A DNA stretch of 13,569 nucleotides from the NCBI RefSeq assembly GCF_023228165.1, contig NZ_JALOBS010000060.1:1-13569 (forward strand), given 5' to 3'. This document shows positions 6,146 through 13,441 of the stretch, piece by piece. The notes below the pieces were generated by a model that was not told the origin of the DNA, made no database searches, and saw nothing but the letters and a program-made list of their open reading frames with translations. The stretch comes from Methylomonas sp. GTDB taxonomy: Bacteria; Pseudomonadota; Gammaproteobacteria; Methylococcales; Methylomonadaceae. The position numbers and the translations under genes were made by a program. The stretch's first letter is position 1, and each line of letters begins with the position of its first letter.

Positions 6146-8923
6146 ATGGGGAACAAGCGCAAAATGAAGCCCTCTGAATTAGTGGACAACATTTCAGATA
6201 ATAATGACACTACCATTGAGCCACAAAACCTGAACACTATGAGCAAAACAAACAAAACCATGTGGCATAAACTCCCCTTGGATAAGGTGCTAACAGAACT
6301 AAATTCCGATTCCGAACACGGCTTAAGCGAATTGGAGGCGCAACATCGTCTCAAACATTTTGGGCCTAATCTGTTGACGCCTCGTCGCGGCAAAGGCCCG
6401 ATTAAATTATTTTTGTCGCAACTCCATCAGCCGCTGGTTTACATACTTTTAATATCCGGAGCTACCACGGCATTTTTACAAGAATGGGTCGATAGTAGCG
6501 TGATTTTCGGTGTGGTTCTGGTCAATGCCATCATAGGTTTTATCCAGGAAGCCAACGCGTTGCGAGCTATTGATGCTTTATCGCGGGTTTTAAACATCAG
6601 CTGTACAGTAATCCGCGACGGTCAAAAACGTACGCTTTCCGCTGTTGATTTAGTGCCCGGTGATGTGGTGGCTTTACAATCCGGCGACAAAATCCCCGCG
6701 GATATACGCTTATTGCAAAGCCGCGAATTACAAATCGATGAATCCGCCTTGACCGGCGAATCGGTGCCGGTTAGCAAGCAACCCACTAAATTGGATAGTG
6801 GTACCTTGCTGGCCGATCGCAAAAATATGGCTTATTCCTCCACCCTAGTGACGTTCGGTAGCGGCTTAGGGGTAGTGATTGAAACCGGCGACCGCACTGA
6901 AATTGGCTTGATCAACAGCATGATTGCCAGCGCTACCGATCTGGATACCCCACTGACCAAAAAAATGACTCAGTTCAGTCACTTGTTACTGTGGCTAATC
7001 GTTGATTTTGCGGTGCTGACTTTTGCGGTAGGGGTTTGGCGTGGCGAGTCCATGCTGAACATGTTTATGGCTTCGGTAGCTTTGGCGGTTGGCGCCATTC
7101 CGGAAGGCTTACCGGCCGCACTGACCATTACGCTGGCTATAGGCGTATCGCGCATGGCCAAACGTAATGCCATTATCCGAAAACTGCCGGCTGTAGAAAC
7201 CTTGGGCAGCACAACCGTGATTTGCTCGGATAAGACCGGCACTCTGACCCAGAATCAAATGACCGTTCAGGCCATCTATGCCGGCGGCGAGCATTTCACC
7301 GTCACCGGCAGCGGGTATACACCCAAGGGCGACTTTCAATTCAACGACACCGCGATTCAACCGTCATCACGTCCCGCCTTGCTAGAAAGCCTAAAAGCCG
7401 GGGTACTTTGCAATGACGCGCGACTGATATCAGAAGCTGAGCAATGGCGCATCGAAGGCGACCCCACAGAAGCCGCGTTATTGGTTGTAGCCCGCAAAGC
7501 CGGTCTACATCTTGCCGATGTAAGCAATGATCATCCACGTTTGGACACCATTCCCTTTGAGTCTCAACATCAATTCATGGCCACGCTACATCGCAATGTT
7601 ACCCAGGACTTGCGACATATTTATCTAAAAGGTTCTTTGGAAAGCGTGCTGGAACGTTGCGATAGTGCCTTCGATGCGCAAATGAGCATAGTTCCGCTGA
7701 ATGCCGATGTTCTGCACGAGCAATTGCAACGAATGGCCGAGCAAGGCTTACGGGTGTTGGCGTTTGCCCGCTGCGATCATTGCGACAATGACGTGCGGCA
7801 TGAGGAAGTACGCACCGGTCTGACTTTTCTCGGCCTGCAAGCCATGATAGACCCACCTCGCCCGGAAGCAGCGGCCGCCATAGCTGCCTGCTATCAGGCC
7901 GGTATCCAGGTCAAAATGATTACCGGCGATCACCCTGTTACCGCCCTGGCAATTGCCCGACAACTGGGCATGAAAAACGTGAATCGTGTCATCAGTGGCT
8001 CTGAATTACAAGCAATGGATACCAATCGATATGAACAATTGGTCGATAATAGCGACATATACGCCCGCATTGCGCCGGAGCAAAAACTTCAATTAGTCAG
8101 GGCGCTACAAGCCAATGGTCAAGTGGTAGCCATGACGGGCGACGGCGTCAACGATGCTCCGGCGTTACGGCAGGCAGACATTGGCGTGGCCATGGGTTTG
8201 GGTGGCACCGAAGTGGCCAAAGAAGCGGCCGCCATGGTACTCACCGACGATCAATTTGCCACAATCGAAGCCGCCGTGGAAGAAGGCCGCGGTGTATTCG
8301 ATAATCTGGTGAAATTCATTGCCTGGACTCTGCCGACCAATCTGGGCGAAGGATTGCTGATTATGGCTGCCGTTTTTGCCAACGTAGCCCTACCCATCAC
8401 GCCGGTTCAAATTCTTTGGATCAACATGACGACAGCCGTTTTATTGGGCTTGATGTTAGCGTTTGAACCCAAGGAACCGGGTTTGATGGATCGTAAACCT
8501 CGCAATCCGGACCAACCCATTCTGACCAAACATCTGGTGTTTCGAGTTTGTTTGGTTGGCTTGTTATTACTGACAGGTGCTTTTGGTTTGTTCGAATGGG
8601 AATTGTCGCAAGGAGAATCGTTAGCGAAAGCGCGTACGGTAGCGGTCAATGTGTTTGTCTGCTGCGAGATATTTTATTTATTCAATTGCCGTTCGCTGAA
8701 CTATTCGATGTTTAAAGTCGGTATTTTCTCCAATTTATGGGTAATCTTTGGCGTTGTCAGCATGGTCTTGCTGCAAGCTATGTTTACTTACTGGCCTCCC
8801 ATGCAGGCTTTGTTTGGCAGCGAGGCAATTGGCCTGCATGACTGGTTACTGATACTGGCGGCCGGCCTGATCGTTTACTTTACGGTAGGATTTGAAAAAC
8901 TATTGATGCGTTGGCTGAGATGA
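6146..8923 (+). CDS. P2-type cation-transporting ATPase (calcium-ATPase-like), ion unknown
   Basis: A 925-residue inner-membrane P-type ATPase with ten predicted spans. Domains in order: cation-ATPase N-terminal domain (about 40-80), spans 1-2, actuator domain with TGES (203-206), spans 3-4 with IPEGLP (E320), phosphorylation motif DKTGTLT (D362), nucleotide domain with KGSLE (496-500), hinge motifs TGD (593-595) and TGDGVND (664-670), and spans 5-10. Compared with SERCA, the ion ligands in span 4 (E320), span 5 (N732, E735), span 6 (N760, T763) and span 8 (E841) appear conserved, but the central span-6 aspartate is alanine (A764). It is therefore P2A-like, with uncertain selectivity. The start is uncertain: ATGs at 6146, 6164, 6239 and 6260 are all in frame and none has a good ribosome binding site; the first is given. 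The polar N-terminal extension of about 40 residues depends on this choice. The 3' end overlaps the TetR gene. Confidence 0.93.
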   Translation: MGNKRKMKPSELVDNISDNNDTTIEPQNLNTMSKTNKTMWHKLPLDKVLTELNSDSEHGLSELEAQHRLKHFGPNLLTPRRGKGPIKLFLSQLHQPLVYILLISGATTAFLQEWVDSSVIFGVVLVNAIIGFIQEANALRAIDALSRVLNISCTVIRDGQKRTLSAVDLVPGDVVALQSGDKIPADIRLLQSRELQIDESALTGESVPVSKQPTKLDSGTLLADRKNMAYSSTLVTFGSGLGVVIETGDRTEIGLINSMIASATDLDTPLTKKMTQFSHLLLWLIVDFAVLTFAVGVWRGESMLNMFMASVALAVGAIPEGLPAALTITLAIGVSRMAKRNAIIRKLPAVETLGSTTVICSDKTGTLTQNQMTVQAIYAGGEHFTVTGSGYTPKGDFQFNDTAIQPSSRPALLESLKAGVLCNDARLISEAEQWRIEGDPTEAALLVVARKAGLHLADVSNDHPRLDTIPFESQHQFMATLHRNVTQDLRHIYLKGSLESVLERCDSAFDAQMSIVPLNADVLHEQLQRMAEQGLRVLAFARCDHCDNDVRHEEVRTGLTFLGLQAMIDPPRPEAAAAIAACYQAGIQVKMITGDHPVTALAIARQLGMKNVNRVISGSELQAMDTNRYEQLVDNSDIYARIAPEQKLQLVRALQANGQVVAMTGDGVNDAPALRQADIGVAMGLGGTEVAKEAAAMVLTDDQFATIEAAVEEGRGVFDNLVKFIAWTLPTNLGEGLLIMAAVFANVALPITPVQILWINMTTAVLLGLMLAFEPKEPGLMDRKPRNPDQPILTKHLVFRVCLVGLLLLTGAFGLFEWELSQGESLAKARTVAVNVFVCCEIFYLFNCRSLNYSMFKVGIFSNLWVIFGVVSMVLLQAMFTYWPPMQALFGSEAIGLHDWLLILAAGLIVYFTVGFEKLLMRWLR

Positions 8924-9517
8924 ATACGCTGTCTCACTAACTCGATCAAATGTCGATAAAATCAATGCCAGACCGGCTAATGCGGTTTTTATATCGGGTG
9001 ACTGCGTTTCGAGCTGTGCCCTGACTATTGCACCATCGACCGCAACTGCCGCCGCGTTCGCCAATGAAAACCGGAATTCGCCGACAGGTAACAGCTCGGC
9101 GATGATACCGACCATATCCTGTTTGTGACGGCGACACACTTCCAGGGCCTCTGGAAAACTATCGGCAAATTCCGCGGCTGTATTAATGAATGCACATCCC
9201 CTGAACAGTGGCTTGTCAAACCACTCCTCCAAGACCGGCACCAGGCACATTAAACCTTGCCCTTCGCAGCCCGACTGACGCTGTAAGGCATCTCTGAACC
9301 AACTGATCCAGCGCTGGTGCCGGTAGTCTAAAAACGCCAGAATCAACGCATTCTTGCTGGGAAAATTCCGATAAAACGTTACTTTACTAACACCGGCTTC
9401 GGCAATCACTTTGTCTATCCCGGTCGCGCGTATGCCATTGCTGTAAAACAAATCGTGCGCTGTCAATAAAATACGCTCGCGCGGCGGCTTATCTGAAGTT
9501 TCTATTATCGGCGTCAT
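8900..9517 (-). CDS. TetR/AcrR-family transcriptional repressor
   Basis: A 205-residue regulator, standard TetR length. The N-terminal helix-turn-helix covers about residues 13-58, with the family signature GI..TGIDKVIAEAGVSKVTFYRNFPSK. The rest is a helical ligand-binding and dimerisation domain. It contains four cysteines (84, 91, 108, 128); C108 lies in FRGCAFINTAAEF, a conserved segment also found in redox- and electrophile-sensing members such as NemR. The start at ATG 9517 is seven bases from a perfect palindrome (9525-9548), and a second similar palindrome lies at 9563-9584, so autoregulation and control of the divergent DUF1348 gene are very likely. Its last 24 bases overlap the 3' end of the ATPase gene on the opposite strand. 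The ligand is unknown. Confidence 0.95.
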   Translation of the reverse strand: MTPIIETSDKPPRERILLTAHDLFYSNGIRATGIDKVIAEAGVSKVTFYRNFPSKNALILAFLDYRHQRWISWFRDALQRQSGCEGQGLMCLVPVLEEWFDKPLFRGCAFINTAAEFADSFPEALEVCRRHKQDMVGIIAELLPVGEFRFSLANAAAVAVDGAIVRAQLETQSPDIKTALAGLALILSTFDRVSETAYSSQPTHQ

Positions 9518-9524
9518 GCGATCG

Positions 9525-9548
9525 ATTGTAGACAGAACTGTCTACAAT
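9525..9548. promoter_or_regulatory. Operator palindrome 1 of the TetR/DUF1348 module
   Basis: A perfect inverted repeat, ATTGTAGACAG, two bases (AA), then CTGTCTACAAT. The core TGTAGACA-N4-TGTCTACA recurs in the second site. It lies next to the TetR start codon, where binding would block transcription of the regulator gene. Its length and symmetry are typical of TetR-family operators. The TAGAC half-site is reminiscent of the NemR operator, as far as I recall. Confidence 0.85.
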
Positions 9549-9562
9549 TGCTACCATCGCCC

Positions 9563-9584
9563 ATGTAGACAGACTTGTCTACAT
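9563..9584. promoter_or_regulatory. Operator palindrome 2 of the TetR/DUF1348 module
   Basis: ATGTAGACA, four bases, TGTCTACAT: the same core as operator 1, with centres 37 bp apart. It ends at a TATATT (9584-9589) that could serve as the -10 box of the DUF1348 gene, so repressor binding here would cover that promoter. The -35 assignment is not clear. Confidence 0.82.
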
Positions 9585-9611
9585 ATATTCCCGATCAACC
9601 CGGAGAAGAGC

Positions 9612-10079
9612 ATGGAAACCAAGCCCCCCTTACCCCCTTTTACAGAAGAAACAGCTGCTCAAAAAGTGCGCATGGCGGAAGACGCCTGGAACAGCCGAGA
9701 TCCCGATCGAGTGGTTCAGGTATATGCCGAGAATACGATCTGGCGCAACCGGGCGGAATTCCCGGTCGGGCGCAAACAGGTTCATGAGTTTTTGCAACGC
9801 AAATGGGCGAAAGAATTAGAATATCGTTTAATCAAGGAATTATGGGCCGCAACCGGCAATCGCATCGCAGTACGTTTTGCCTATGAGTGGCATGATCATG
9901 CCGGCAACTGGTTCCGCAGTTACGGCAACGAGAATTGGGAGTTTAACGAATTCGGATTGATGCAACGGCGATTTGCCAGCATCAACGACTTACCGATAAA
10001 ACCAGAGCAACGCTTGTTTCATTGGCCATCGGGCCGCCGTCCGGACGAGCACCCCGGATTGAATGAGCTCGGACTCTAA
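9612..10079 (+). CDS. NTF2-like DUF1348 family protein
   Basis: A 155-residue soluble protein matching the DUF1348 family (PF07080; SnoaL/NTF2-like cone fold) in length and character. Recognisable segments are the N-terminal helix A.KVRMAEDAWNSRDP (17-31), YAENTIWRNR (38-47), FLQRKWAKELEYRLIKELWA (60-79), RFAYEWHD..GNWFRSYGNENWEF (88-111) and the C-terminal IND.PI...R.FHWP. The family has no well-established reaction; the fold suggests a small-molecule binding pocket or an enzyme. The frame is open upstream through the operators, but ATG 9612 has GGAGAAG close by and gives the family-length product. It is divergent from the TetR gene with two operators between them, so it is probably the regulated target. 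A hairpin follows its stop codon. Confidence 0.93.
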   Translation: METKPPLPPFTEETAAQKVRMAEDAWNSRDPDRVVQVYAENTIWRNRAEFPVGRKQVHEFLQRKWAKELEYRLIKELWAATGNRIAVRFAYEWHDHAGNWFRSYGNENWEFNEFGLMQRRFASINDLPIKPEQRLFHWPSGRRPDEHPGLNELGL

Positions 10080-10094
10080 AATAAACTGGGAACC

Positions 10095-10123
10095 GATCAG
10101 CCAGAGGATTCCCTTGGCTGATC
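10095..10123. terminator. Hairpin between convergent genes, possible bidirectional terminator
   Basis: GATCAGCCA and TGGCTGATC form a perfect 9-bp stem around an 11-base loop that can pair further (GG/CC). It lies between the ends of the convergent DUF1348 and phosphofructokinase genes. There is no clear T-run on either side, so termination efficiency is uncertain. Confidence 0.5.
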
Positions 10124-10138
10124 AGAACCCGCCCTCGC

Positions 10139-11374
10139 TTAGTGACTTACGTCGACTTTAGCGCCTTTATTCTGGCCGATTTCCGCCAGAGTTTGGGCAA
10201 ACCAGTCGGTATCGATATTAAAGGGTTTGCCGCCTTTGATACGTGGAAACTCGATAGCGCGCAACACATTGCCTTTGTCTTCGTCATGTCCCATCACACC
10301 GGACTCGCGACGTAAGGCACATTCCACAGCCAAGTCGGCGCAGGATTTGATCAAACGCATGTCGTCAACGTTAGCCGCTGCCGCACGAGCAAAATAACCG
10401 GATTTTTGTACCAGGGTTTTTTCCGCGCCTATCATTTGTGCGAACTGTTCGCCAAACCATTTGCCGGGATTAACTGCGTCCAGTTTGATATGGCCGAATG
10501 CATCGCGTGGCACTTCCTGGCCTTTGGCCTGCATTTCGGCCACGATGGCTTCGACGCCGGCACCTTCGGAAACAAAAATATTGACGCAATCGACTTTATC
10601 CATTACTTCGCGTAGACGCTTGGCTTCTGCTTCCAGATCGACAGCCATTTCCGGAATGAATACGGCATGTACTTCGTAGGATGCACGCGACAAACCCAGC
10701 TCGGGCAGCCATTCGGCGCGGCCCAATAATTTACGATATTCCTGGGCGGTCGCGGCAGTCAGCCAACCGCAGTTACGGCCCATCACTTCGTGTACGATCA
10801 ACATACGCGGGTTGGAATTATTTTCAGCAACCACATTCCAGAAGTAACGCGCGCCCTGTTCCGCCGCTGTCCAAGCACCCAAGGATTGTTTAATAGGAAT
10901 CACGTCGTTATCAACGGTTTTCGGTAAGCCAATCACTGTCAATCCGTAATCGTTTCTAGCTAGAAACGCTGCCAAATCGGCTGCGGCAGTATTGGTATCG
11001 TCACCGCCGATAGTATGCAGGATATCAACGCCGTCTTTAATCAGTTGATCGGCGGCCACTTTTTGTGGATCGTCACCTTCTTTTACCAAACCGCGTTTGA
11101 CACAGTCTTTGACGTTGGTTAACTTGACGCGGCTATTACCAATTACTGAACCACCAAAACCTTGCAACAAACCGGCATTTTTACGCACTTCGGCAGTTAC
11201 CGGATAATAATCCCCCAATAACAGTCCTTTATAGCCACCGCGATAGCAAATGATCTCGATACTGGGGTCGATCTCGGTGTAGCGTTCAATCAAACTGCCG
11301 ACTGCGGAGTTCAAACAAGGCGCTAAACCGCCTGCGGTAAGAATTGCAACTTTTTTAGGTTTATTCATGAGCAT
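10139..11374 (-). CDS. pfp: Pyrophosphate-dependent 6-phosphofructokinase
   Basis: A 411-residue enzyme of the PfkA superfamily. It interconverts fructose 6-phosphate and fructose 1,6-bisphosphate. The donor is predicted to be pyrophosphate because the donor-site motif is GGDDT (123-127), with aspartate where ATP enzymes have glycine, and the catalytic segment is PKTVDND (151-157) with the lysine typical of PPi enzymes. The substrate segment MGRNCGW (198-204) is also seen. A reversible PPi enzyme fits the ribulose monophosphate and glycolytic metabolism of gammaproteobacterial methanotrophs. The start is ATG 11374 (MLMNKPKKVAIL), but ATG 11368 two codons later is equally possible; neither has a clear ribosome binding site. 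No pyrophosphatase gene is adjacent in the window. The gene is monocistronic as far as can be seen. Confidence 0.94.
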   Translation of the reverse strand: MLMNKPKKVAILTAGGLAPCLNSAVGSLIERYTEIDPSIEIICYRGGYKGLLLGDYYPVTAEVRKNAGLLQGFGGSVIGNSRVKLTNVKDCVKRGLVKEGDDPQKVAADQLIKDGVDILHTIGGDDTNTAAADLAAFLARNDYGLTVIGLPKTVDNDVIPIKQSLGAWTAAEQGARYFWNVVAENNSNPRMLIVHEVMGRNCGWLTAATAQEYRKLLGRAEWLPELGLSRASYEVHAVFIPEMAVDLEAEAKRLREVMDKVDCVNIFVSEGAGVEAIVAEMQAKGQEVPRDAFGHIKLDAVNPGKWFGEQFAQMIGAEKTLVQKSGYFARAAAANVDDMRLIKSCADLAVECALRRESGVMGHDEDKGNVLRAIEFPRIKGGKPFNIDTDWFAQTLAEIGQNKGAKVDVSH

Positions 11375-11459
11375 TTAAATTATTTTAAAGTTAACAAAGA
11401 ACCCGTGATGGCATCCAAACAGCGGAGTCAACCATACCACGACATGATAGTTGGCCAAA

Positions 11460-11480
11460 GGCTAACAAAAATTGTTAACC
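11460..11480. promoter_or_regulatory. Imperfect inverted repeat upstream of pfp
   Basis: GGCTAACAA and TTGTTAACC flank three A, with one mismatch in the arms. The repeat is about 86 bases upstream of the pfp start codon. It could be an operator, but its AT-rich character means chance is possible. No clear -10 and -35 boxes were assigned. Confidence 0.25.
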
Positions 11481-11547
11481 GGAAATTCTAACACAGGCTT
11501 TTATTTTTTTAGGTCTGATATTTCCGAGACTTTACCGAATCAAACTG

Positions 11548-11811
11548 CTATTGGGCCACAAACAGCAACGAGCCGATATCAAAACCAACCGGTCCGGGGA
11601 TGAGAGCCGTGTAAGTGCCGGGTTTAGCACCATAGGTAGTGATTTGGATGCATATCGATTTACCCCGGTAAGTGATTGACAAAGAAACATAATCACTAGC
11701 CGCATCATGTCCACTAGTTTGCAGTAAGTCCTGGAAAGACAATACCGCACTATTCGATGCGCCGTTATTTAATGCTTGCCTTGGTTCGTTGTCCATCCAC
11801 ACATGTACCAT
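11548..11811 (-). CDS. Small hypothetical protein, possible C-terminal-domain fragment
   Basis: An 87-residue frame from ATG 11811 (an in-frame ATG at 11796 is the alternative). The central part, SNSAVLSFQDLLQTSGHD followed by YVSLSITYRGKSICIQI, is reminiscent of the C-terminal target domain of type I secreted proteins, where a V-L-..-DLL motif precedes short beta strands. The resemblance is weak and the glycine-rich calcium-binding repeats that normally precede that domain are absent, so this could be a remnant of a larger secreted protein or an unrelated small protein. No signal peptide or strong ribosome binding site is present. It lies 67 bases downstream of the hydrolase gene on the same strand, with no clear terminator between them. 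Confidence 0.4.
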   Translation of the reverse strand: MVHVWMDNEPRQALNNGASNSAVLSFQDLLQTSGHDAASDYVSLSITYRGKSICIQITTYGAKPGTYTALIPGPVGFDIGSLLFVAQ

Positions 11812-11878
11812 CTGAAGGATTTTTAAGGTTAATTGCTTTAATCGATTTTTCTAGTGTACTAAGGAACAAGAAAGCCGG

Positions 11879-12658
11879 TTATTCTTCTAAATCACTTAGC
11901 CAATCGTCAATCACTTGGCAAAAGGCATTGGGCGCTTCAACATACAGCCAGTGGCCGGTATCAGCAATCTCGACGAATTCAGCACGGGGAAATAATTTTA
12001 AAACCATTTCTGGCTGAATATAAGCCGACCGTTCACCGGCAATAAATAAAGCCTTATTTGTAACCGACTGCCCTTCAGGTTCAGGAAACCCCACGATGTG
12101 ATGCGCGGTCTTAGCAATAAAATCGAGGTTTATCCGCCAAAAATAACTACCGTCTTTAAGCAACAAATTTTGTAACAAAAATTGCCGAAACCCTGTATCC
12201 GGGATGGCCTCCGCTAAAAATTTCTCAGCGTCCTTACGGTTGTTGATTTGATCCAAAGGTAAACTTTTTAGCGCATGAATCATTGCATCAAAACTATGGT
12301 CATAATTAACCGGGGCAATATCGACTACTATCAATTTATGGATCCGCTCCGGATAATGCATGGCAAACCACATGGCGATTTTTCCACCCATGCTATGACC
12401 AAGTAAATGCGCTTTTGTGAGTCCCTGTTTATCCATGAAACAGGCAACGTCATGTGCCATTAGAGGATAATCCATTTGCTCCGCATGCGGGGAGGCACCG
12501 TGGTTACGCATATCCAACACATATACATAATGGTTTTCCCCCAGACGCTTAGCAATGCTACGCCAGTTTCGCGACGACGCTAGAAAACCATGCAATATGA
12601 TCAAGGGACGATTGTTTTCGTTGCCAAAGACTTCAAAGGCTAAATCGAGTGCTTTCAT
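11879..12658 (-). CDS. Alpha/beta-fold hydrolase (YbfF-like esterase)
   Basis: A 259-residue soluble hydrolase, close to the length of E. coli YbfF, which it resembles along its whole length: LHGFLAS (22-28, oxyanion region), VLDMRNHGASPH (47-58), YP.MA.D (64-70), GHSMGGK (87-93, nucleophile S89), VVDIAPVNY (111-119), HHIVGF (186-191) and GHWLYVEAP (235-243, catalytic H236). The acid is probably D113. It should hydrolyse ester or thioester bonds of small acyl substrates; the natural substrate is not evident. The frame is open for 24 more codons upstream, into the end of the DUF445 gene, but MKALDLAFEVFG from ATG 12658 matches the family start. It follows the DUF445 gene by only eight bases, so the two are probably co-transcribed. 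Confidence 0.92.
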   Translation of the reverse strand: MKALDLAFEVFGNENNRPLIILHGFLASSRNWRSIAKRLGENHYVYVLDMRNHGASPHAEQMDYPLMAHDVACFMDKQGLTKAHLLGHSMGGKIAMWFAMHYPERIHKLIVVDIAPVNYDHSFDAMIHALKSLPLDQINNRKDAEKFLAEAIPDTGFRQFLLQNLLLKDGSYFWRINLDFIAKTAHHIVGFPEPEGQSVTNKALFIAGERSAYIQPEMVLKLFPRAEFVEIADTGHWLYVEAPNAFCQVIDDWLSDLEE

Positions 12659-12666
12659 AGTGATCT

Positions 12667-13389
12667 CTACGCAAAACTGAAAAGAGCACCCAACAAACCG
12701 CCGAATACGCCTCCCCAAACCACTAGCCATCCCAGGTGGGTTTTAATAATATCTTGCACGATCCGCTTTACCATCTGCGGTGTTAATTCGCCAAGTCGTT
12801 TATCGATCACGTCCTCAATCTTACCCGTCAAATTTTCGCCTATCTTATGCGCGTTCAAACCTTGTTGAAGTGCATGTTTAAATCGATCTGATTCCACCAT
12901 ATCTTGTAATGTATGCTGCATCTTTTCGACAAAGGGTTGCTTTAAGGGTAATAACGCTTCCTCTCCACCCATCATCATCAACATGCCACCAAAGGATGAG
13001 CCCATTATCGAAGACACCAAACCTTCATAGACTTTCTCATAATCCACCGCATCTAACAGTGGGCTAATATTTAAAACCTTACCGCCTTCCTGCTCCTGTT
13101 TTTCAATAAAATGCTCAATATTTTCGACTGTGAAAAACTGCTCCATCATTAAGGCCTTAATCGAAACCTTAAATTCTTCAAACCTTGCAGGAACAATTCC
13201 CGAACCATACAAAAAAGGTACTTTTTCAAACAACATATGTACCGCAATCCAATTGGTAATTGCACCTGAGAATGCAAAATAACCGATGGCCTTTGTAATC
13301 TCTGGATGAAACGGGCATATATAGCCGGTGACAATAATTAGCAATGCTATGAAGTTAGTAACCGTACTTTTGTTAACGAGTTTTTTCAT
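12667..13389 (-). CDS. DUF445 family membrane protein
   Basis: A 240-residue protein with the DUF445 (PF04286) hallmarks. An N-terminal hydrophobic segment (about 10-28) is followed by FSGAITNWIAVHMLFEKVP (39-57) and YGSGIVPAR.EEFK (61-74). A long helical middle region follows, then a C-terminal membrane helix THLGWLVVWGGVFGGLLGAL (about 216-236) after LTPQMVKRIVQDI. The function of this widespread family is not established; it is expected in the inner membrane. The frame stays open upstream into the 5S rRNA gene, but ATG 13389 (MKKLVNKSTVTNF) gives a sensible N-terminus and lies after the rRNA terminator. A TATAAC at about 13418-13423 could be a -10 box. It is the first gene of a pair with the downstream hydrolase. 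Confidence 0.9.
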   Translation of the reverse strand: MKKLVNKSTVTNFIALLIIVTGYICPFHPEITKAIGYFAFSGAITNWIAVHMLFEKVPFLYGSGIVPARFEEFKVSIKALMMEQFFTVENIEHFIEKQEQEGGKVLNISPLLDAVDYEKVYEGLVSSIMGSSFGGMLMMMGGEEALLPLKQPFVEKMQHTLQDMVESDRFKHALQQGLNAHKIGENLTGKIEDVIDKRLGELTPQMVKRIVQDIIKTHLGWLVVWGGVFGGLLGALFSFA

Positions 13390-13396
13390 AATCAAT

Positions 13397-13433
13397 CCGC
13401 ATAAAACAGCGCTGAAGGTTATACCGCATAAAA
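13397..13433. repeat. Pair of direct 10-bp repeats upstream of the DUF445 gene
   Basis: CCGCATAAAA occurs at 13397-13406 and again at 13424-13433, 27 bases start to start. The two copies flank the likely -10 region of the DUF445 gene. They could bind a regulator or simply be chance. Confidence 0.35.
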
Positions 13434-13441
13434 TGAAATAC

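Noticed and set aside
9516..9611. Upstream extension of the DUF1348 frame
   Set aside because: It would be translated through both operator palindromes; ATG 9612 has a good ribosome binding site and gives the family length.
12659..12730. Upstream extension of the hydrolase frame into the DUF445 gene
   Set aside because: The added residues do not resemble YbfF-type N-termini, and the internal ATG 12658 fits the family.
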